DNA of 64,000 nucleotides. It comes from Siphonodentalium dalli (lineage: Eukaryota > Mollusca > Scaphopoda > Gadilida > Siphonodentaliidae). Made by a program: the position numbers and the translations under genes. The notes beneath the pieces are model-generated. The model made no database searches. It was not told the origin of the DNA and saw only the letters and a list, made by a program, of their open reading frames with translations. Shown piece by piece: positions 21,517 to 33,572 of the stretch. Within the stretch, counting starts at the first letter, position 1. The number at the start of each line of letters is the position of its first letter. The DNA lies in the NCBI GenBank assembly GCA_032622095.1, contig CP136069.1, positions 128,197,123 to 128,261,122 of the forward strand. The letters run 5' to 3'.

Positions 21517-23589
21517 CTATAAGGAATATACGTGGCGCCTACGTAGTGATGCCTACTTTTTACGTCATAACAATTCAAAATCCAATTCTAAATGAATGTA
21601 ATAGAAGAACTAGTTTGCTAACTACGCGTGATGTAATTCTACTATGGGTATAAACATTTAACCCATGAACTGGAGTTTGACAATTTACACCCACAGTAGA
21701 AATTTATACCCACAGTAGGGTGTAAAAATGAAATTTACAAAATAGGTGCTACACACAATATTATTCCATAGATAATTGTGGTATAAATAAATATATACAA
21801 CTGTTCACGGTTCAAAGCCCTGTCGCGGTTTGAAGCCTGAAATAACAGATGATCTTTCCATTATAAGCATGTACCACTCCGGATCCGCCGATCAAACAAT
21901 TAAGAGTAGGTCGCTAAATACGCTCAATATTATTATGCGAACCTTATATCCATTATATGAACTTGTTCAAGACACCTGGACACCTGAGATTCTTCAGCAT
22001 GTAAACATAAAGAGCGTTTCTAGTTATTCTATTCGATGTATAATTATGGTAAGCATAAAGAGCGTTTACCTCACTTATAAATGAACCACGCATTTTCACT
22101 CATGGAAACATTATTTTGGCAACTTCTTTTCGAACGCCTCTGAGGCCAAAATGTCGATTTACCAGAGCGGTGCGGGGGTAATTTCTGGACGCCAGAGACG
22201 CCGATTCGTATCGATTTCCGACAGATTTCCGTTCTCATCGTTTACGCCTCAGAGGCCAGAAATGTCAACGTATTGCAGGTCCGAGTATTTAAACCTGTAG
22301 ATATTTCGTGTATTTTTCGACCTATATTTGTGCATTTATCTTATGTCTGCTTCCAAATTAAATATACATACTTTTGGATGTCCACATGAGCCATACCCCG
22401 GGGGGGGGGGGGGGTCAAAAGGACCAAAAAGTTATTTTTGCAGCTAAAAAAATATCTGCATAATTTTCAACTATTTTTGGCATTGAAACTTAGAGATAAT
22501 GTAATTTTAACATAAAAACTGCCTTTAGACGGTCGGTGTAGCTTGCATCTTGTTGCAAAATAACTAAATACCGGGTATATCAAGGTATATGTCAGTTTAT
22601 GTCACTCCGAACATAAAATACATGGACACGTTGCATAACAAGATTCACTGCATGTCAAACTAATTTAATCACATACACCCACCTGTAATAGGTGTTAGAT
22701 TGGAAACGGACAGTAAGAGGTAAACGTTTTAATATTCTTCCGAAAATTTAGATTTCGTGTTTCGAGGTGGGTGTGTGTCGAAAATGGTCGTAAAAAAGCT
22801 TGCTAAAACGAAAACAATAATTAGTTGCATGCATGGGTCATAAAATGACCAAAGGTAAAACAAAAAAGTATCGCACCTTTTATTCCGACACCCCCTGTCT
22901 CATTGGGAGATGCAACTCGTTCACAGAATCTTGTAAAACCTCATGCTTTAACAGCGTCGAAATTCATCAAAGGATGGGGACCCTGACATAACTTGACGCG
23001 AGCCTTCCGGCGCTGGAGAAATTGCACATATATACATGTATTAAACACATAAAACGCTCGGGTATTAATAAATATGCCACTTCAGCTATTGCGGTCAAGG
23101 ACAAACATGTTACATAGTTATGTATAGAAACAACTGGTAATTTATTGATATATTGATAAGATGACCCATAAATTGCGATACACTTCAAACGGTTAGACCG
23201 ACTTCTATATAAAATTAGTTCACGTTGGCTGTTGATATTGACAAAGCTACACTTAACATGTCACAGGACACAGTGTCGGCGGAAATACGTTGTTCTGGTC
23301 TGAGTCTGGTGTAGATCCGCCCCGTGTCAATGTCTTGGTTCACAACTCAACTGTCGGTCGAAGGACATCCTTGTTTATGATGTAATCAAAGCCGATGAAG
23401 GTTAAACATATCCTTGACAAGAATAATTACACTAAAAGTACACACACACACACGATTGTATTCCTCAGTCGTGATATGAAGAATAGAGATGACTCGAAAA
23501 CTCACGGTTAGCACTTTCGAAAACAATTAGCTATTCATCGTCGCAAAATTCATTTAGGGACAAAAAATAATTTAGGGCCAAAAATAATC
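21517..23589. other. Intronic sequence without recognised gene
   Basis: An 84-codon open frame at 21830-22084 (+) has no motif I recognise. There is a 15-base G run at 22400-22414 and a pair of CGCCTCTGAGGCC / CGCCTCAGAGGCC blocks near 22134 and 22244. Nothing else is assignable. Confidence 0.4.
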
Positions 23590-23955
23590 CAACATATCCT
23601 CCAGCAAATACGATCATAATCGACATAATGTGAAAATAAGTTCATATTGGATTATTTTATTCCGAAATAAGCAAATAATGGACTCATGTCCGTTATTCCG
23701 TTTTATTGCGCGAGTCACAGTGAAAACACATTATAAAGAGCGTATACACCTGACAAGTCGTACGTTGGGTTAATTGTGTCATTGTCCTTGGGTACTGAAT
23801 CTATAATGAAGTAATTATGAGTTAATAATGTGACTAAAACGCTCTCATTTTCAGTTTATTATCGACTTAAATTTAGGCGATTCAAAGCAGACTATCGACC
23901 TAAAACAAATTATTTATATAAGCAAATAATGTTTGATTTTCGGGAGAACAGGCTG
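23590..23955 (-). mobile_element. Family T TIR element, inverted copy
   Basis: It starts CAACATATCCTCCAGC and ends TTCGGGAGAACAGGCTG, the same two ends (here swapped) as the copy at 38433-38885. The core TCCGTTATTCCGTTTTATTG at about 23690 is the inverse of the AACGGAATAACGG core shared by the family. Confidence 0.75.
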
Positions 23956-25196
23956 AAAAATCCGTTTCCCAAAGATAACGACAATGATTAGGATTATTGC
24001 ACACGGCAGTGAATATATCATCGTGCGCAGTGAGATTTTTCGCTTTGTGCGATCCACCCGGCTAAGTAAAACGCGTATGATAAACTTTTGTTCAACCGCC
24101 AAATTGGTGAACTTGTTGTCCGAGGTTTAATAAGTGATGGCTGTACGACGCAAAACAACTAACTGACTGAGCGACTGTATTTTTAAATGAAGTTTTGGTA
24201 CAAACTGAAGAATATCACGGCTATACAGCTAGATATTCCGCACAATGGGACGGCGTAGCACCCGAAACTCAGTCGTAACTCTATCCGTGCGTTTTGCGAA
24301 ACATGTCTAATATTCCAACATACCAAAAACAAAACGTTACCAGAATGATAATAGTACAAGAACAAAATAATGGGTCGATAGAACAACCATGCGTGGATTC
24401 CAAGAACAACGCATGTCATTGTCATATAGATCAACTATTTAGTCCACATCTAGCGACTGTGGGGACAAACTCATAGGTAGACTCATTGTGCGAGAAAATC
24501 GACGGGCGACATAACGTACTATGGCATATTGAATTTATTATGACGACCACTTGTCACTAAATTGCACCATCGTGAGACAACATACCTACTATGCCGCATC
24601 GCTACTGTGTATGGTACGTGAGTCTCCAGCCATTGGATTATTTGTCGGACAGTTTACCATATGTGTATTTGTTTGCACATTATTCCAAAACATGTATTAT
24701 CTAATATTAATAAAATACTTCACTCTGCTATCAAAAGTATTTTTTTTTATTTTGAAAAGTGTTAGTGATATATACATCAATTACGCCACAAACTGATCAA
24801 TAAATGAGCACCACTCCGCACTCGAATCACCTCATCTCGTATTTATATGTTTGCTTGATATAGCTGATTGATATGTCATGTTAAAATACGAAATGCGCAT
24901 ATGAATAGTGTGTCAATATAATTTATGCATTGTATGTTTTGTATTAGTTCATGTCATTAATCTCTACTCAGGCTATGCCTGTACAGATTATACTCCACAA
25001 GTTCAAAACCTATAGGAACCTGTTAAAGTTCTGACCTGTTCTGACGGGGAACGTTATAACATTTAACAAACAATGCAGGAATTTTATCTAACAATACCTG
25101 TTCCTTATAATCTATTTTACAGTAGTGTTAGTCCCAACTCGAGACTGAATTATATTTGTGAGTCGATATTGCAATAAATATGGAATTCATTGGTTT
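23956..25196. other. No recognised feature
   Basis: AT-rich intronic sequence. Short open frames on both strands lack recognisable motifs, and I could not match it to other parts of the window. Confidence 0.4.
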
Positions 25197-25712
25197 AAAG
25201 GCCCACTTTCGAACCCCAAGATCACATTATATAAAATAGTTGCCATAGTATATACTATTTGAAAGAGAACGTTGTATTTTCAACTTATTCGATGAAATAA
25301 ACAGTGAACATGTTGTTTTCGTAGAGAAACCGACGTGTGTTATGTGCTCAAGTTTTGCACAAACTATAGTTTATTTTCAATAGAAGGGGAATAGCTCTAT
25401 ATATCTAGATATGGAGTTATTCTCCTTTCATTGCAAATAAACTATAGTTTGAATTATGTCGCATTCTGGGAGCCATAACGGGGGAAATGTCTTGTCTTTA
25501 TGATTTCAGCTATTTTCTATTACCCTGGGCACCTTCTGAGACACAGGCGTTCCAATTGGTGATGAATGATAGTATTTTAATCACATTGCATATATTGTTA
25601 TTAAAATCGTATATCAAGGCATAAAAAATAATCGGTATGATATTGTTATTAAAACCGTATATCAAGGCATACAGAAAATAATCTGTGACTCGGAAATTAA
25701 ATGGGCATTTAA
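25197..25712 (+). mobile_element. Family A TIR element, copy 3
   Basis: It runs from AAAGGCCCACTTTCGAACCC to GAAATTAAATGGGCATTT, with GAGAAACCGACGTGTGTTAT and TGCATATATTGTTATTAAAA inside. The segment TGTTATTAAAACCGTATATCA is present twice (about 25588 and 25641), a local duplication of some 50 bp not seen in the copy at 7690-8160. Confidence 0.8.
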
Positions 25713-25870
25713 CTGTGCTGCCTGTTCTCGTGAAAATAAGTAGTATTATGAGAGCCCACCCACCCCCCATCCCGCCACCCATAGTATCTTATGCGCCACA
25801 GGCACCCATATAGAGGCTACTGCCCACATAAATAAGTAGCATTATGAGAGCCCACCCACCCCCCATGGAA
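25713..25870. repeat. Duplicated 40-bp C-rich segment
   Basis: AAATAAGTAG(T/C)ATTATGAGAGCCCACCC followed by a short C-run occurs near 25733-25770 and again near 25830-25866. The first copy is preceded by TGCCTGTTCTCGTGAAAATA, which resembles the end of a family T element. Confidence 0.7.
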
Positions 25871-25983
25871 CAAACTTATGCTGGTTTGCGTTGTTTGATG
25901 ACGTTATTATGCTGAACATCTCTACAAATTAATTTGTTAATTTATTTATACTTTAGAACGTTATAAATGTATTCTTTTGAATG

Positions 25984-26078
25984 GTTTATTATTCATTTGG
26001 AGGGATGATAGGGATATAATAAGTAGACGACACCCAGAGGAAAATATAATGAAAGTGCAGAAAAATTCATATTCGGGC
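25984..26078 (+). repeat. Dispersed repeat R, copy 3
   Basis: TTTATTATTCATTTGGAGGG, AGTAGACGACACCCAGAGG and AAATTCATATTCGGGCG follow the order seen at 11083-11212 and 16213-16356. Confidence 0.6.
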
Positions 26079-26089
26079 GTAATGAATGA

Positions 26090-26432
26090 GCGAAATAAGT
26101 TCATATTGGCATTATTTAACCTCAATATATATATACGGACCTAAACGCGTTTAAAAAAACAGTCCAAGATGGGACTATTTCCTTACGAAATAAGACCATA
26201 TTGGCATTATTTAATCTACCTTTTCTCATCGACAGGACTTATCAGATTCATGCTCTCTATAGTGTTTCCGTTGCGGCCCGCGCCATTCAATTGAATAACG
26301 GGTGTAAGCTCACTGTGGGATTATTTCAGAATAAAGTTAGTCCAATATGAACATATGTGAATATTTAGGTCCAATATAAACCTATCTGAATATTTAGCTT
26401 CAATATGAACCAATTTGTACGAGGATACGTTG
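26090..26432 (+). mobile_element. Family T TIR element, copy
   Basis: It ends AATATGAACCAATTTGTACG then GAGGATACGTTG at 26432. The core CCCGCGCCATTCAATTGAAT followed by AACGGGTGTAAGCTC lies near 26277. The left end is unclear; a TGCCTGTTCTCGTGAAAATA sequence at about 25718 may be a displaced left end. Confidence 0.65.
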
Positions 26433-27244
26433 ATCTGGGAGAAATTCCACTAGTGTAAGTAAGTGATGCAAATCAAAATCGGAGAAACGAAGTCGCATAA
26501 ATTTTGCCACTGTAAAATATGTTTTTAATGAGCTATTAACTAAAATATATTAGCTGCATTGTGCTTTCAATGCTATAATCATCCCTCTCAGAACATGAAC
26601 AAGTTTCCATTTTTTTAACTGGTTGAGTACGATCTCAGTATACGTATAGCCAGACTGGATGTTCATGGCATGATCTATTCTGTATGTGTTTGAAAGTTAA
26701 TATAAACTGTTCATTCGTGTATATTGTAGACATATTTTGTTTCATAGAAATCGGGAACCACCTTATATTCTGAAGAATAATAGTTATACTGTGATATACA
26801 ACTTGTACATGTAGAACGGGCGTGCACATGAACAGTGTGCATGATTATCAACGTTTTCGCATCAGATATGACACCAGATAAGTAAGTCCTAAGCCACATT
26901 TCCTCCCACAAGGCAGATTGAAAATACTCGTAATCACACCACGAACATCTGCAGAAGCAACCAAAATATATCGATTTTGTGCAACGAAAGTATGTACAAT
27001 ATGACACTTTTTCTCGGCCAACAAAACGTGGAAAAACTGTCGATAACTCACAATAACAACATCCCACAAATGGCCTGTACATGTATGATCCAATTAGATT
27101 TAGCTATACTAGTATGCCATTAGTGATCTTGCGCTATCAAGCGATGATACATCTTTAACCTGTTCTATGCTGAAAGGATTATCCCACCCAGTTCTAAAAT
27201 TGAACAATGAGTAAAGAAAGGGATATGTTGCTAATTATACAAAC

Positions 27245-27433
27245 CTTTTTCCGCATAAGGTATTTCGACACATTTTCCATCGATTCCTCGGAATTTCCAT
27301 CCATGAAACGGACACTCGATGCAGTTGCCAATGACGCGGCCTCCGGCTGCCAGATTGGCCCCCATATGAGGACAGTACGCATTGATGACGTGTGCATCTC
27401 CTTTTTCGTCTCTGAACACAGCCAACGCTTGAC
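27245..27433 (-). CDS. nvd: nvd Rieske [2Fe-2S] exon
   Basis: The exon follows the acceptor TTGTTTTTAG and ends AAAAAG before GTTTGT. Its first two bases GT finish a Gly-type codon begun in an unseen upstream exon. It encodes the Rieske domain: [13 protein letters not shown], 17 residues after the first His, then C-P-F-H-G-W-K-F. The C-x-H and C-x2-H pairs bind the [2Fe-2S] cluster that passes electrons to the mononuclear iron. The A-N-L and F-H-G-W-K-F-R-G-x-D-G-K-C spacing is characteristic of Neverland/DAF-36. The exon leaves in phase 1. The first Rieske strands, the proline-rich linker and the N-terminal membrane helix are expected upstream and were not found. Confidence 0.96.
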
Positions 27434-27976
27434 CTAAAAACAATTAATGCACTGGTAACTTAGTGAATGCATAGGAAACTTAGTAATTGTGTTGGAAACT
27501 TAGAAAACGTTCTATAAAACGCATTGTAACACGAAAACCGATCTACACAGGGGGTGTAGTGACAAAAATTGCAGGCATGCACGGGGTAAAATAATTTACC
27601 ATACCTGACCACCCATCTGTGCAAATTTCTTTTTTATATGCCAACTTTTGTGACCCACCCCCAAAAAATATGTCAATCAGAATAATGTGAAACAAAATTA
27701 TATCAGCCTGATTCTTTTCTAGCAATTACTATTTAGCATATTACAACATAATATTACAAACCAAAAACAGTGTAACAGTGGCCACCATTTAAATACTTCT
27801 GATTGAATATATTAAGATGTGCATTACGTATAGGGATTTCATCTGAGGCCGATAACATACACCTCACAATGATAGTGGTACATGTGCACATACACTGTTC
27901 AAGTTTGTTGGACAATGCCCTCCACGTGTCATCCTAATGGACTGGACAGTATGTCAGTGATTGTTTGATTGCTTAT
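27434..27976. other. Upstream of the nvd Rieske exon; no exon recognised
   Basis: This should be nvd intron. A 60-codon minus-strand frame at 27543-27725 has no Rieske-like features. I looked for a minus-strand exon ending in G with the usual N-G-W and cluster-preceding strands and did not find it. Confidence 0.4.
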
Positions 27977-28442
27977 ATATGACCCGCCATATCAAATCCA
28001 GTCGGAAGTCGGGATTTTTTTTACCCTGTGCCAATGCATTCTCTTATATATGCGAGTCGACCATAGGTCGCCTCGCATATATAAGAGAATGCATTGGCCT
28101 AACAATTTTTTATCATTTTTTTTAAATAAATGTTTCTGACAATTTTTAGGACATAAAATAAAAAAACATCCATTACGCTGCAGGGAGCCCCACACATATA
28201 TAGAAGCATATAGAAGAGTGTCGTCTGCTCATGTTTGTCTGGGGCTCTGTATGGGTGAAATTATAAAATTGTTAAACAATGCAAGAAAAAATTATTAAAA
28301 TTGTAAAAAAATTGTTAGGCCAATGCATTCTCTTATATATGCGAGGCGACCTATGGTCGACTCGCATATATAAGAGAATGCATTGGCACAGGGTAAAAAA
28401 AATCCCGACTTCCGACTGGATTTGATATGGCGGGTCACATAT
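27977..28442. mobile_element. 466-bp palindromic element with nested hairpins
   Basis: The arms 27977-28115 and 28305-28442 are inverted copies over about 138 bp with very few differences. Each arm itself contains a hairpin: ATGCATTCTCTTATATATGC with GAGTCGACC, a short loop, then GGTCGCCTCGCATATATAAG and AGAATGCAT. The 190-bp centre is AT-rich. The stem motif is that of family S (1811-2065, 5145-5304), so this may be two S-type elements in head-to-head arrangement or a larger relative. Confidence 0.9.
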
Positions 28443-29012
28443 TTGGTCTACCATCCTATACACAATAAAATGGTTTTGACAACCGGTTACTGGTGTAAAA
28501 GGCTCACAGGGCAAGATGATATTAGCAAATATTTTGTTATAATGTTATACTGTTGACATGCGGATGTCATATTTTGTCAATCAAAATGGGTTTATGTTTA
28601 TACATGTAGCCATGTACGTGTATAGGACTGCTGGTACATTGACTAGAATATCGACTAGCAGAAACACAGAGCAAGAATAAGACCTTGATAGCCACTGCCT
28701 GAAGTACATGTTAAAGTATTGAGGGTGATGGAATATGGCTCAATAATAACATGTAATACCTGTGCCTTTGAAATGAAATGCTACGAATTGTTTATCGATG
28801 TAGCATTAAATCAGCCAACTCAATAGCAACACAACCGGGTTACATGTTTACGGCATACTGTAATCATGAATGTCCAACCTGGTATGCATACATTGTTCTC
28901 TAGTCACTAATACGGGCAGGTCAAACCAAGAAATGATGCAACAGTTCAAAACTATAAGTGATATAAATTCCAATATCTTAATATTTCCTTCTAACCTTTG
29001 ATCAATATGCAC
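28443..29012. other. No recognised feature
   Basis: AT-rich sequence without a protein-like frame or matched repeat. Confidence 0.4.
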
Positions 29013-30438
29013 ATCATTTCATGAAACTCTACTATGGCTAACGCCCGTAGAAATCATATTCCACAGTAAAACACCTTGGAACTTTTTGATCTTATAAAGT
29101 CGAAAAATAACACGGGGAATATATTTCTTATATATCTGTTCCTTAATAAGGTACTTCACTGAAGGTGAGGGTCACATATCGATTATCGATATTGCATGTT
29201 TTTCTGTGACTTTTCTGAGCCGATATCGCAATTACCATTGAATTAATTACCCAGGAGAAATACCATATTTGTAAGCGACGCGAGTCAAAATCGCTCACAA
29301 AGTCACTTAAATCGATAAATTTCGAGTCAGGAACTATATGTTGATTGGACTCAAACCAAACTCGAACCACCCCTCCTGTGTCTGGACTTTTTTCTGCAGA
29401 TTTTACTTATACCACATTAGGAAGAGACGGACAAGGAACGCTGTTTTATTATTTCATGTTGAAAACCGAATTTCTGAATTCTGACTTGGATAAGCCTTTT
29501 CGCTCCATATGCATTCTATATGTAGGTATGTCGCGTGCTATTGACCTGTTGATTTCCTGAACCTGGCTATAATGTGACAAAAACGTCCGTTGCCAATATG
29601 GGGCTCCAAAACTGCAATACGTCTGGCAAGTTCTTGTCCGAATCACCATATAATACTCTGGCGTTTGTAGATTTATTGATGACGTGGTGTTATGTCAGCG
29701 TGTTACTGCGTTATAATTTCGGTTTGGAGTGCAATAGAGCATCTACATTCCTGCGTATATGTCAGATTTATGAATTTGGAACAGCTGATGTGATAGAATT
29801 TTTCAGCATTAATATATGTTGCGTTCTTCAAACGGGTGCGTATTCGCTTATTGATGGCCAGTCCAATATGTCACCATACCTATACTATTAACGTAGAACG
29901 TATTCTATATATAGTCTGTATCTACGAAAGATATGTTCTAGTCTATATGTGTACGGTCTGCAGTGGCCTGCGTTCTTATTTGTTTCAAAATTACATCTCT
30001 CATAGCCCCCGCCAATGCCATTGTGGAAATCCATGCCAATATACTTATCACTACCGCTGCACGTGCCCCCTATTCCTCACTGAAATCAAAAATTATATCA
30101 AGAAGGACTGGGTATACACATATAAACGATTTACTTTGAGTTCCCGATACCTCAAGGTTTAAAGTAATGAAAATTATGTCTAGTTATAATAAGACTGCAA
30201 GCGACGCAAAGCCAAATCTTTCACAAAATCACTTAAATCGTGAAATTTCGAGTTGGAACCTTCAGCTACAGTGAAGTACTTTATTAAGGATCAGATATTA
30301 ACTAAGAAGTATATTCCCCGCTTTCTGTTTTTGACTTTATAAGGTTCCCTGTCAAAACTTCATAAAGTTCCCAGGTTTTGTACTTGTGGAGTATGAACTC
30401 TACGGGCGTTAGCCAGAGTAGAGATTCATGACATGATC
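29013..30438. mobile_element. 1.4-kb element with inverted outer and direct inner repeats
   Basis: Outer arms 29013-29161 and 30269-30438 are inverted: ATCATTTCATGAAACTCTAC and CTAACGCCCGTAG at the left face CTACGGGCGTTAGCC and ATTCATGACATGAT at the right, and TTAATAAGGTACTTCACTG faces CAGTGAAGTACTTTATTAA. Just inside, a 65-bp segment occurs in the same orientation at 29271-29335 and 30197-30261 (AGCGACGC, CACTTAAATCG, AAATTTCGAGT). Three plus-strand open frames (29345-29560, 29574-29891, 29836-30162) lie between but none matches a family I know. The element type is unknown. Confidence 0.65.
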
Positions 30439-30959
30439 TGAGGTATATACGGCGTAACGTCTTTGCGCTGTAGCAAAGCAGCTGTAGCAGCAGCATTGAC
30501 GGATCGTCTAAATTCATGTCGGCTTCGCGGAACGCATGAACGGAACGAATGCAGAATAGTGATAACGTATGCGGAATGGAACGGCGGTCACGATGATACC
30601 ATTTTCTAATGATTTGGACAACTATCAACTGTGCTCGAATGGGATGAACTTATTAGAAGAGCGCAGAAGTTACAGTCACTCCGGAGATCGTGCTTTCAGT
30701 GTTGGTGTAAACATATTTTATTCTCTAAATCATGCACATGAATTAACAAGCTAATGGTACAAATATAACATAAAGACAATTTTATTAGAGAATGGGATTT
30801 TGGCAGAAAGCATGATGCTTATATCAGCCATGTCCCCATCTTTAGCATTCACAGGTGGTGTCTTTATTGATTATTCATAATGTTCTTTTCCCAGTTAGAT
30901 TTTGCTTTGCTTTGTCAGCCATCTGGGGCATAGACTGTCAAACAATAACTCATCATGAG
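30439..30959. other. Sequence preceding a LINE 3' end; nothing distinct seen
   Basis: Part of this may belong to the same LINE as the fragment starting at 30960, but I could not read RT motifs in it. Confidence 0.35.
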
Positions 30960-31242
30960 TCACTGCTGGGCAGTCCATGCATGTTGGCGCTCCATCATTG
31001 TGGAACTCTCTGCCTGGTACAATTCGAGGCTGTTAATGGACTTAATGGAGTTTCGTCATCTGTTAAAGACTCATTTCTTTAAATTAGCTTTTGATACTGA
31101 CTAACATGCAGCTACTGGTATCGTAATTTGTATTTCTCGACAACTTTTTTCAGACTCGTGTAAACTATAACTTGGTTTCGCATGTGAACATGTATATGGA
31201 ATTTGCGCGTTATAAATGTATTAAATAATAATAATAATAATG
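30960..31242 (+). pseudogene. LINE 3' end with (AAT)n tail
   Basis: One frame reads H-V-G-A-P-S-L-W-N-S-L-P-G-T-I-R-G, and after a one-base shift L-M-E-F-R-H-L-L-K-T-H-F-F-K-L-A-F-D-T-D and a TAA at 31102-31104. The pattern A-P-x-L-W-N-S-L-P ... F+..LKTHLF is the standard C-terminus of many animal CR1-, RTE- or Jockey-like ORF2 proteins. About 120 bp of 3' UTR follow, ending in an AAT microsatellite at 31222-31242, the typical tail of such elements. The frameshift and the missing upstream coding region mark a dead copy. Confidence 0.8.
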
Positions 31243-33254
31243 TTCATTGCAAATCCACTTTATATCTTCCTGGTGAGTGGACAATATACATAGGCAATCT
31301 TGTCAAAGTATAATGTGAAATCAAATGACCCAACTTTGAAAGACCCAAATATTGAATCCACAATATGCCTTTAACTCATAATCTTCTGATCATCGGCCGT
31401 AGATTCCTGTGCGGTGAAACAATGTGCGAGTTTCGCAAAACTATGCAAATAGTCGATAAGTATTATGATATCAAATACGGCGAACAATGCTCAGTATCGA
31501 TATGATGTATTTACTCTGTTGTCACATCACGCTGGCTCCCGAACTGATTGAAAATCAAACACAAATGTATAGATACCCTACAAAAAGGGAAATCATGTGC
31601 ACAAAAATCCGATATCCAATTCAAAGGGTAGATCATTCTACACTCCATCACATCAGAACAGCCATGCTGATACAAAATACACATATATATCGAGTAACTG
31701 TATACAATACAAATATCGACCTAGTCTGGAATCGTACCTGTGAATTCATCTGCATTCATTCATGCATGCGGATAAGGGCATTGATTTTCCTCGTGCAAGG
31801 CCTCAAGACATTATATGCGGTCTTGGTTAATCCATACTGCCATAGTTTTGACCTTCTTATTACCCTGTTTGGGGAGGCAGGAAGACCACCATCCATATTG
31901 TCCTGTGTGTTGTTGCTGCACAAAACACATATGTGTACATAACTCAATGCGGGTGCATAAGATATCATTATGTGAAGTTGTTGGTTGAGGAAGGGTCTAC
32001 AACGAGTCAGAAATTACAACGATGTTGTTATATGGTCCGCGGCTGACAAAACTGAACATATCGAACATTATTTGATCAAATTTGCTTTTGGGGTGGGTTA
32101 CAAACTATCGAGCTGACTAATGACATTGGCTGCACGGGGGTAATAATGTGTACGCATTTTCATATTGTAATTCAAAGCATCCTTATTTCGCATAACAACG
32201 AACATCCAAATTTAGAGCAAACGCATATTAAGTTTTGTTTTTAAACATCGATTCGTCGGTGTCTCGGCATAAAACCACACCGAACCTGGGCTCTATAATA
32301 CAGTTAGTTGACGCCACATAGATGTTGAAATCCTCATGGCTTTGTTGTTATAACGGGGGATCATCTGGATGGCTCTAAATGGGTCTAACATGGGTAGCTT
32401 TATTACGAGGAAGATGGTGGTCCAAGTTTAAATTTTCTGTTGTCGGGGACAGAACAAGGGGAGGAGCAACAAACTATATCTAGCGCCACTCGAGTAAATG
32501 TTGTGTTAGGGGGCAACAAAATTGATAAACATAATTTTAGCGCCGATTTCAACCAAATAGTTACATATTCTCCACGGTACACAAAATATAATCGAGTGGT
32601 TTAAATACGCCACATTGGTGCCGCTTGTGTCATGGGAGGGGAGGGGCACTACATGTCACATTGATAAGTATGTCTTAATCTCCTATGTCTACCATAGTTA
32701 TATATAGTGATCTCCATGATACGATGAAACTAATGACGTGCGACCCTATGCGAGTCAGTGATGGGGAGTGGAGGAGCAACAACATAGCATGAACAAATTG
32801 TGTAGCCCATTTTCACCAAACTTATATATAATCATCAACTATACATGGAATCTAATGGACTTGGCGTATAAAGGCGGCGTCGTAGGGGCCAGCGATTGGG
32901 GCGGGAATGCCACGGGGTGGCACCAGGATGCCAGGATAAGACATGGCATCGCATATTAGTACCAACATTAGATATACATTTAGGCCTCCACATGCATCTA
33001 CTGGTGTGGTTCTAAGTTTTCAGAGTGGTGCCATTGTTATGAAATTTCCATGCATGATACGAGGAATCTACTGGTGTAGTTTGGAGAATGCAAAGTGGAA
33101 CCCTCTGAGTTAGGGTAGGGCCGGGCCGTGGCACCAAAATTGATGAAGAAAAAATTGCCAATAGAACATGGTTACTTTTATAAAGGCAACCTTGTGTCAA
33201 TTCAGCATGTCCTCTTGAATATCCGCACATTATATGCTTATAATACAACTTGTT
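31243..33254. other. No recognised gene
   Basis: The longest open frame is 151 codons at 31487-31942 (+), with a 70-codon minus-strand frame at 31756-31968 across it. Neither shows a motif I recognise. CTACTGGTGT followed by (G/A)GTT occurs twice near 32998 and 33068 with related surroundings, a weak local duplication. Confidence 0.35.
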
Positions 33255-33572
33255 TTATGTAGACAATCTGCTCAGAATCGCCTCATTTTGAGTCGATTAT
33301 GTGCTGAAAATGAGAGCGTTCTAATCACTATATGATAATGAGGCTATTCTAAACAGATTAAGTGCAGACAATGACACAAATAAGCCAACTCACGACTTCT
33401 CAGGTAAGCTCTTTACCACGTATTTTCACTCTGCATGGTCCCCGCCATAAAACGAAATAACGGACATTATCGATTATCTGCTTATTTCAGAATCAAATAA
33501 TCACACTAGGTACCTATTTCACATGCATTATAGGTCGATTATATGCGTATTAATTTACGCGAGGATATGTTG
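33255..33572 (+). mobile_element. Family T element, truncated copy
   Basis: It ends GAGGATATGTTG at 33572 and has the core CCGCCATAAAACGAAATAACGG near 33443. The left end is not recognisable, so the boundary is approximate. Confidence 0.55.

Larger units (their letters stand above)
16102..27244 (-). other. nvd 11.1-kb intron packed with mobile elements
   Basis: The intron begins GTTTGT at 27244 and ends CAACAG at 16102 on the minus strand. It contains the R/LINE fragment at 16213-16551, the fold-back at 16862-17221, the 2.9-kb TIR element at 18590-21508 with its LINE insert, and family T and A elements at 23590-26432. No extra exon is required, since the phases of its flanking exons match (G/TC). 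I saw no independent host gene inside. Confidence 0.8.
9692..27433 (-). other. nvd: nvd gene span, last five exons (5' end not found)
   Basis: Five minus-strand exons at 27433-27245, 16101-15923, 15126-14881, 12129-11956 and 9859-9692 join in phase to 317 codons plus a TGA stop. Introns are 11143, 796, 2751 and 2096 bp and all begin GT and end AG on the minus strand. The product is a Rieske non-haem iron oxygenase of the Neverland/DAF-36 family. Known members convert cholesterol to 7-dehydrocholesterol, the first step toward ecdysteroids or other 7-dehydrosterol products, and are membrane-associated. Family members are usually a little over 400 residues, so the N-terminal membrane segment and the first Rieske strands are missing. 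No premature stop or frameshift is visible, so the gene looks functional. Confidence 0.9.

Noticed and set aside
26711-27082. 123-codon minus-strand frame as the nvd exon after the Rieske exon
   Set aside because: It has no nvd-like motifs, and the Rieske exon's donor phase joins exactly to the exon at 16101, which continues the family alignment without a gap.
27543-27725. Minus-strand frame upstream of the Rieske exon as the missing nvd exon
   Set aside because: A donor-like AG/GTATGG and a D-G-W triplet are present, but the surrounding residues do not match the expected pre-Rieske segment and the exon phase does not fit.
31487-31942. 151-codon open frame as a gene
   Set aside because: No recognisable domain, composition typical of AT-rich non-coding DNA, and no splice or neighbour support.
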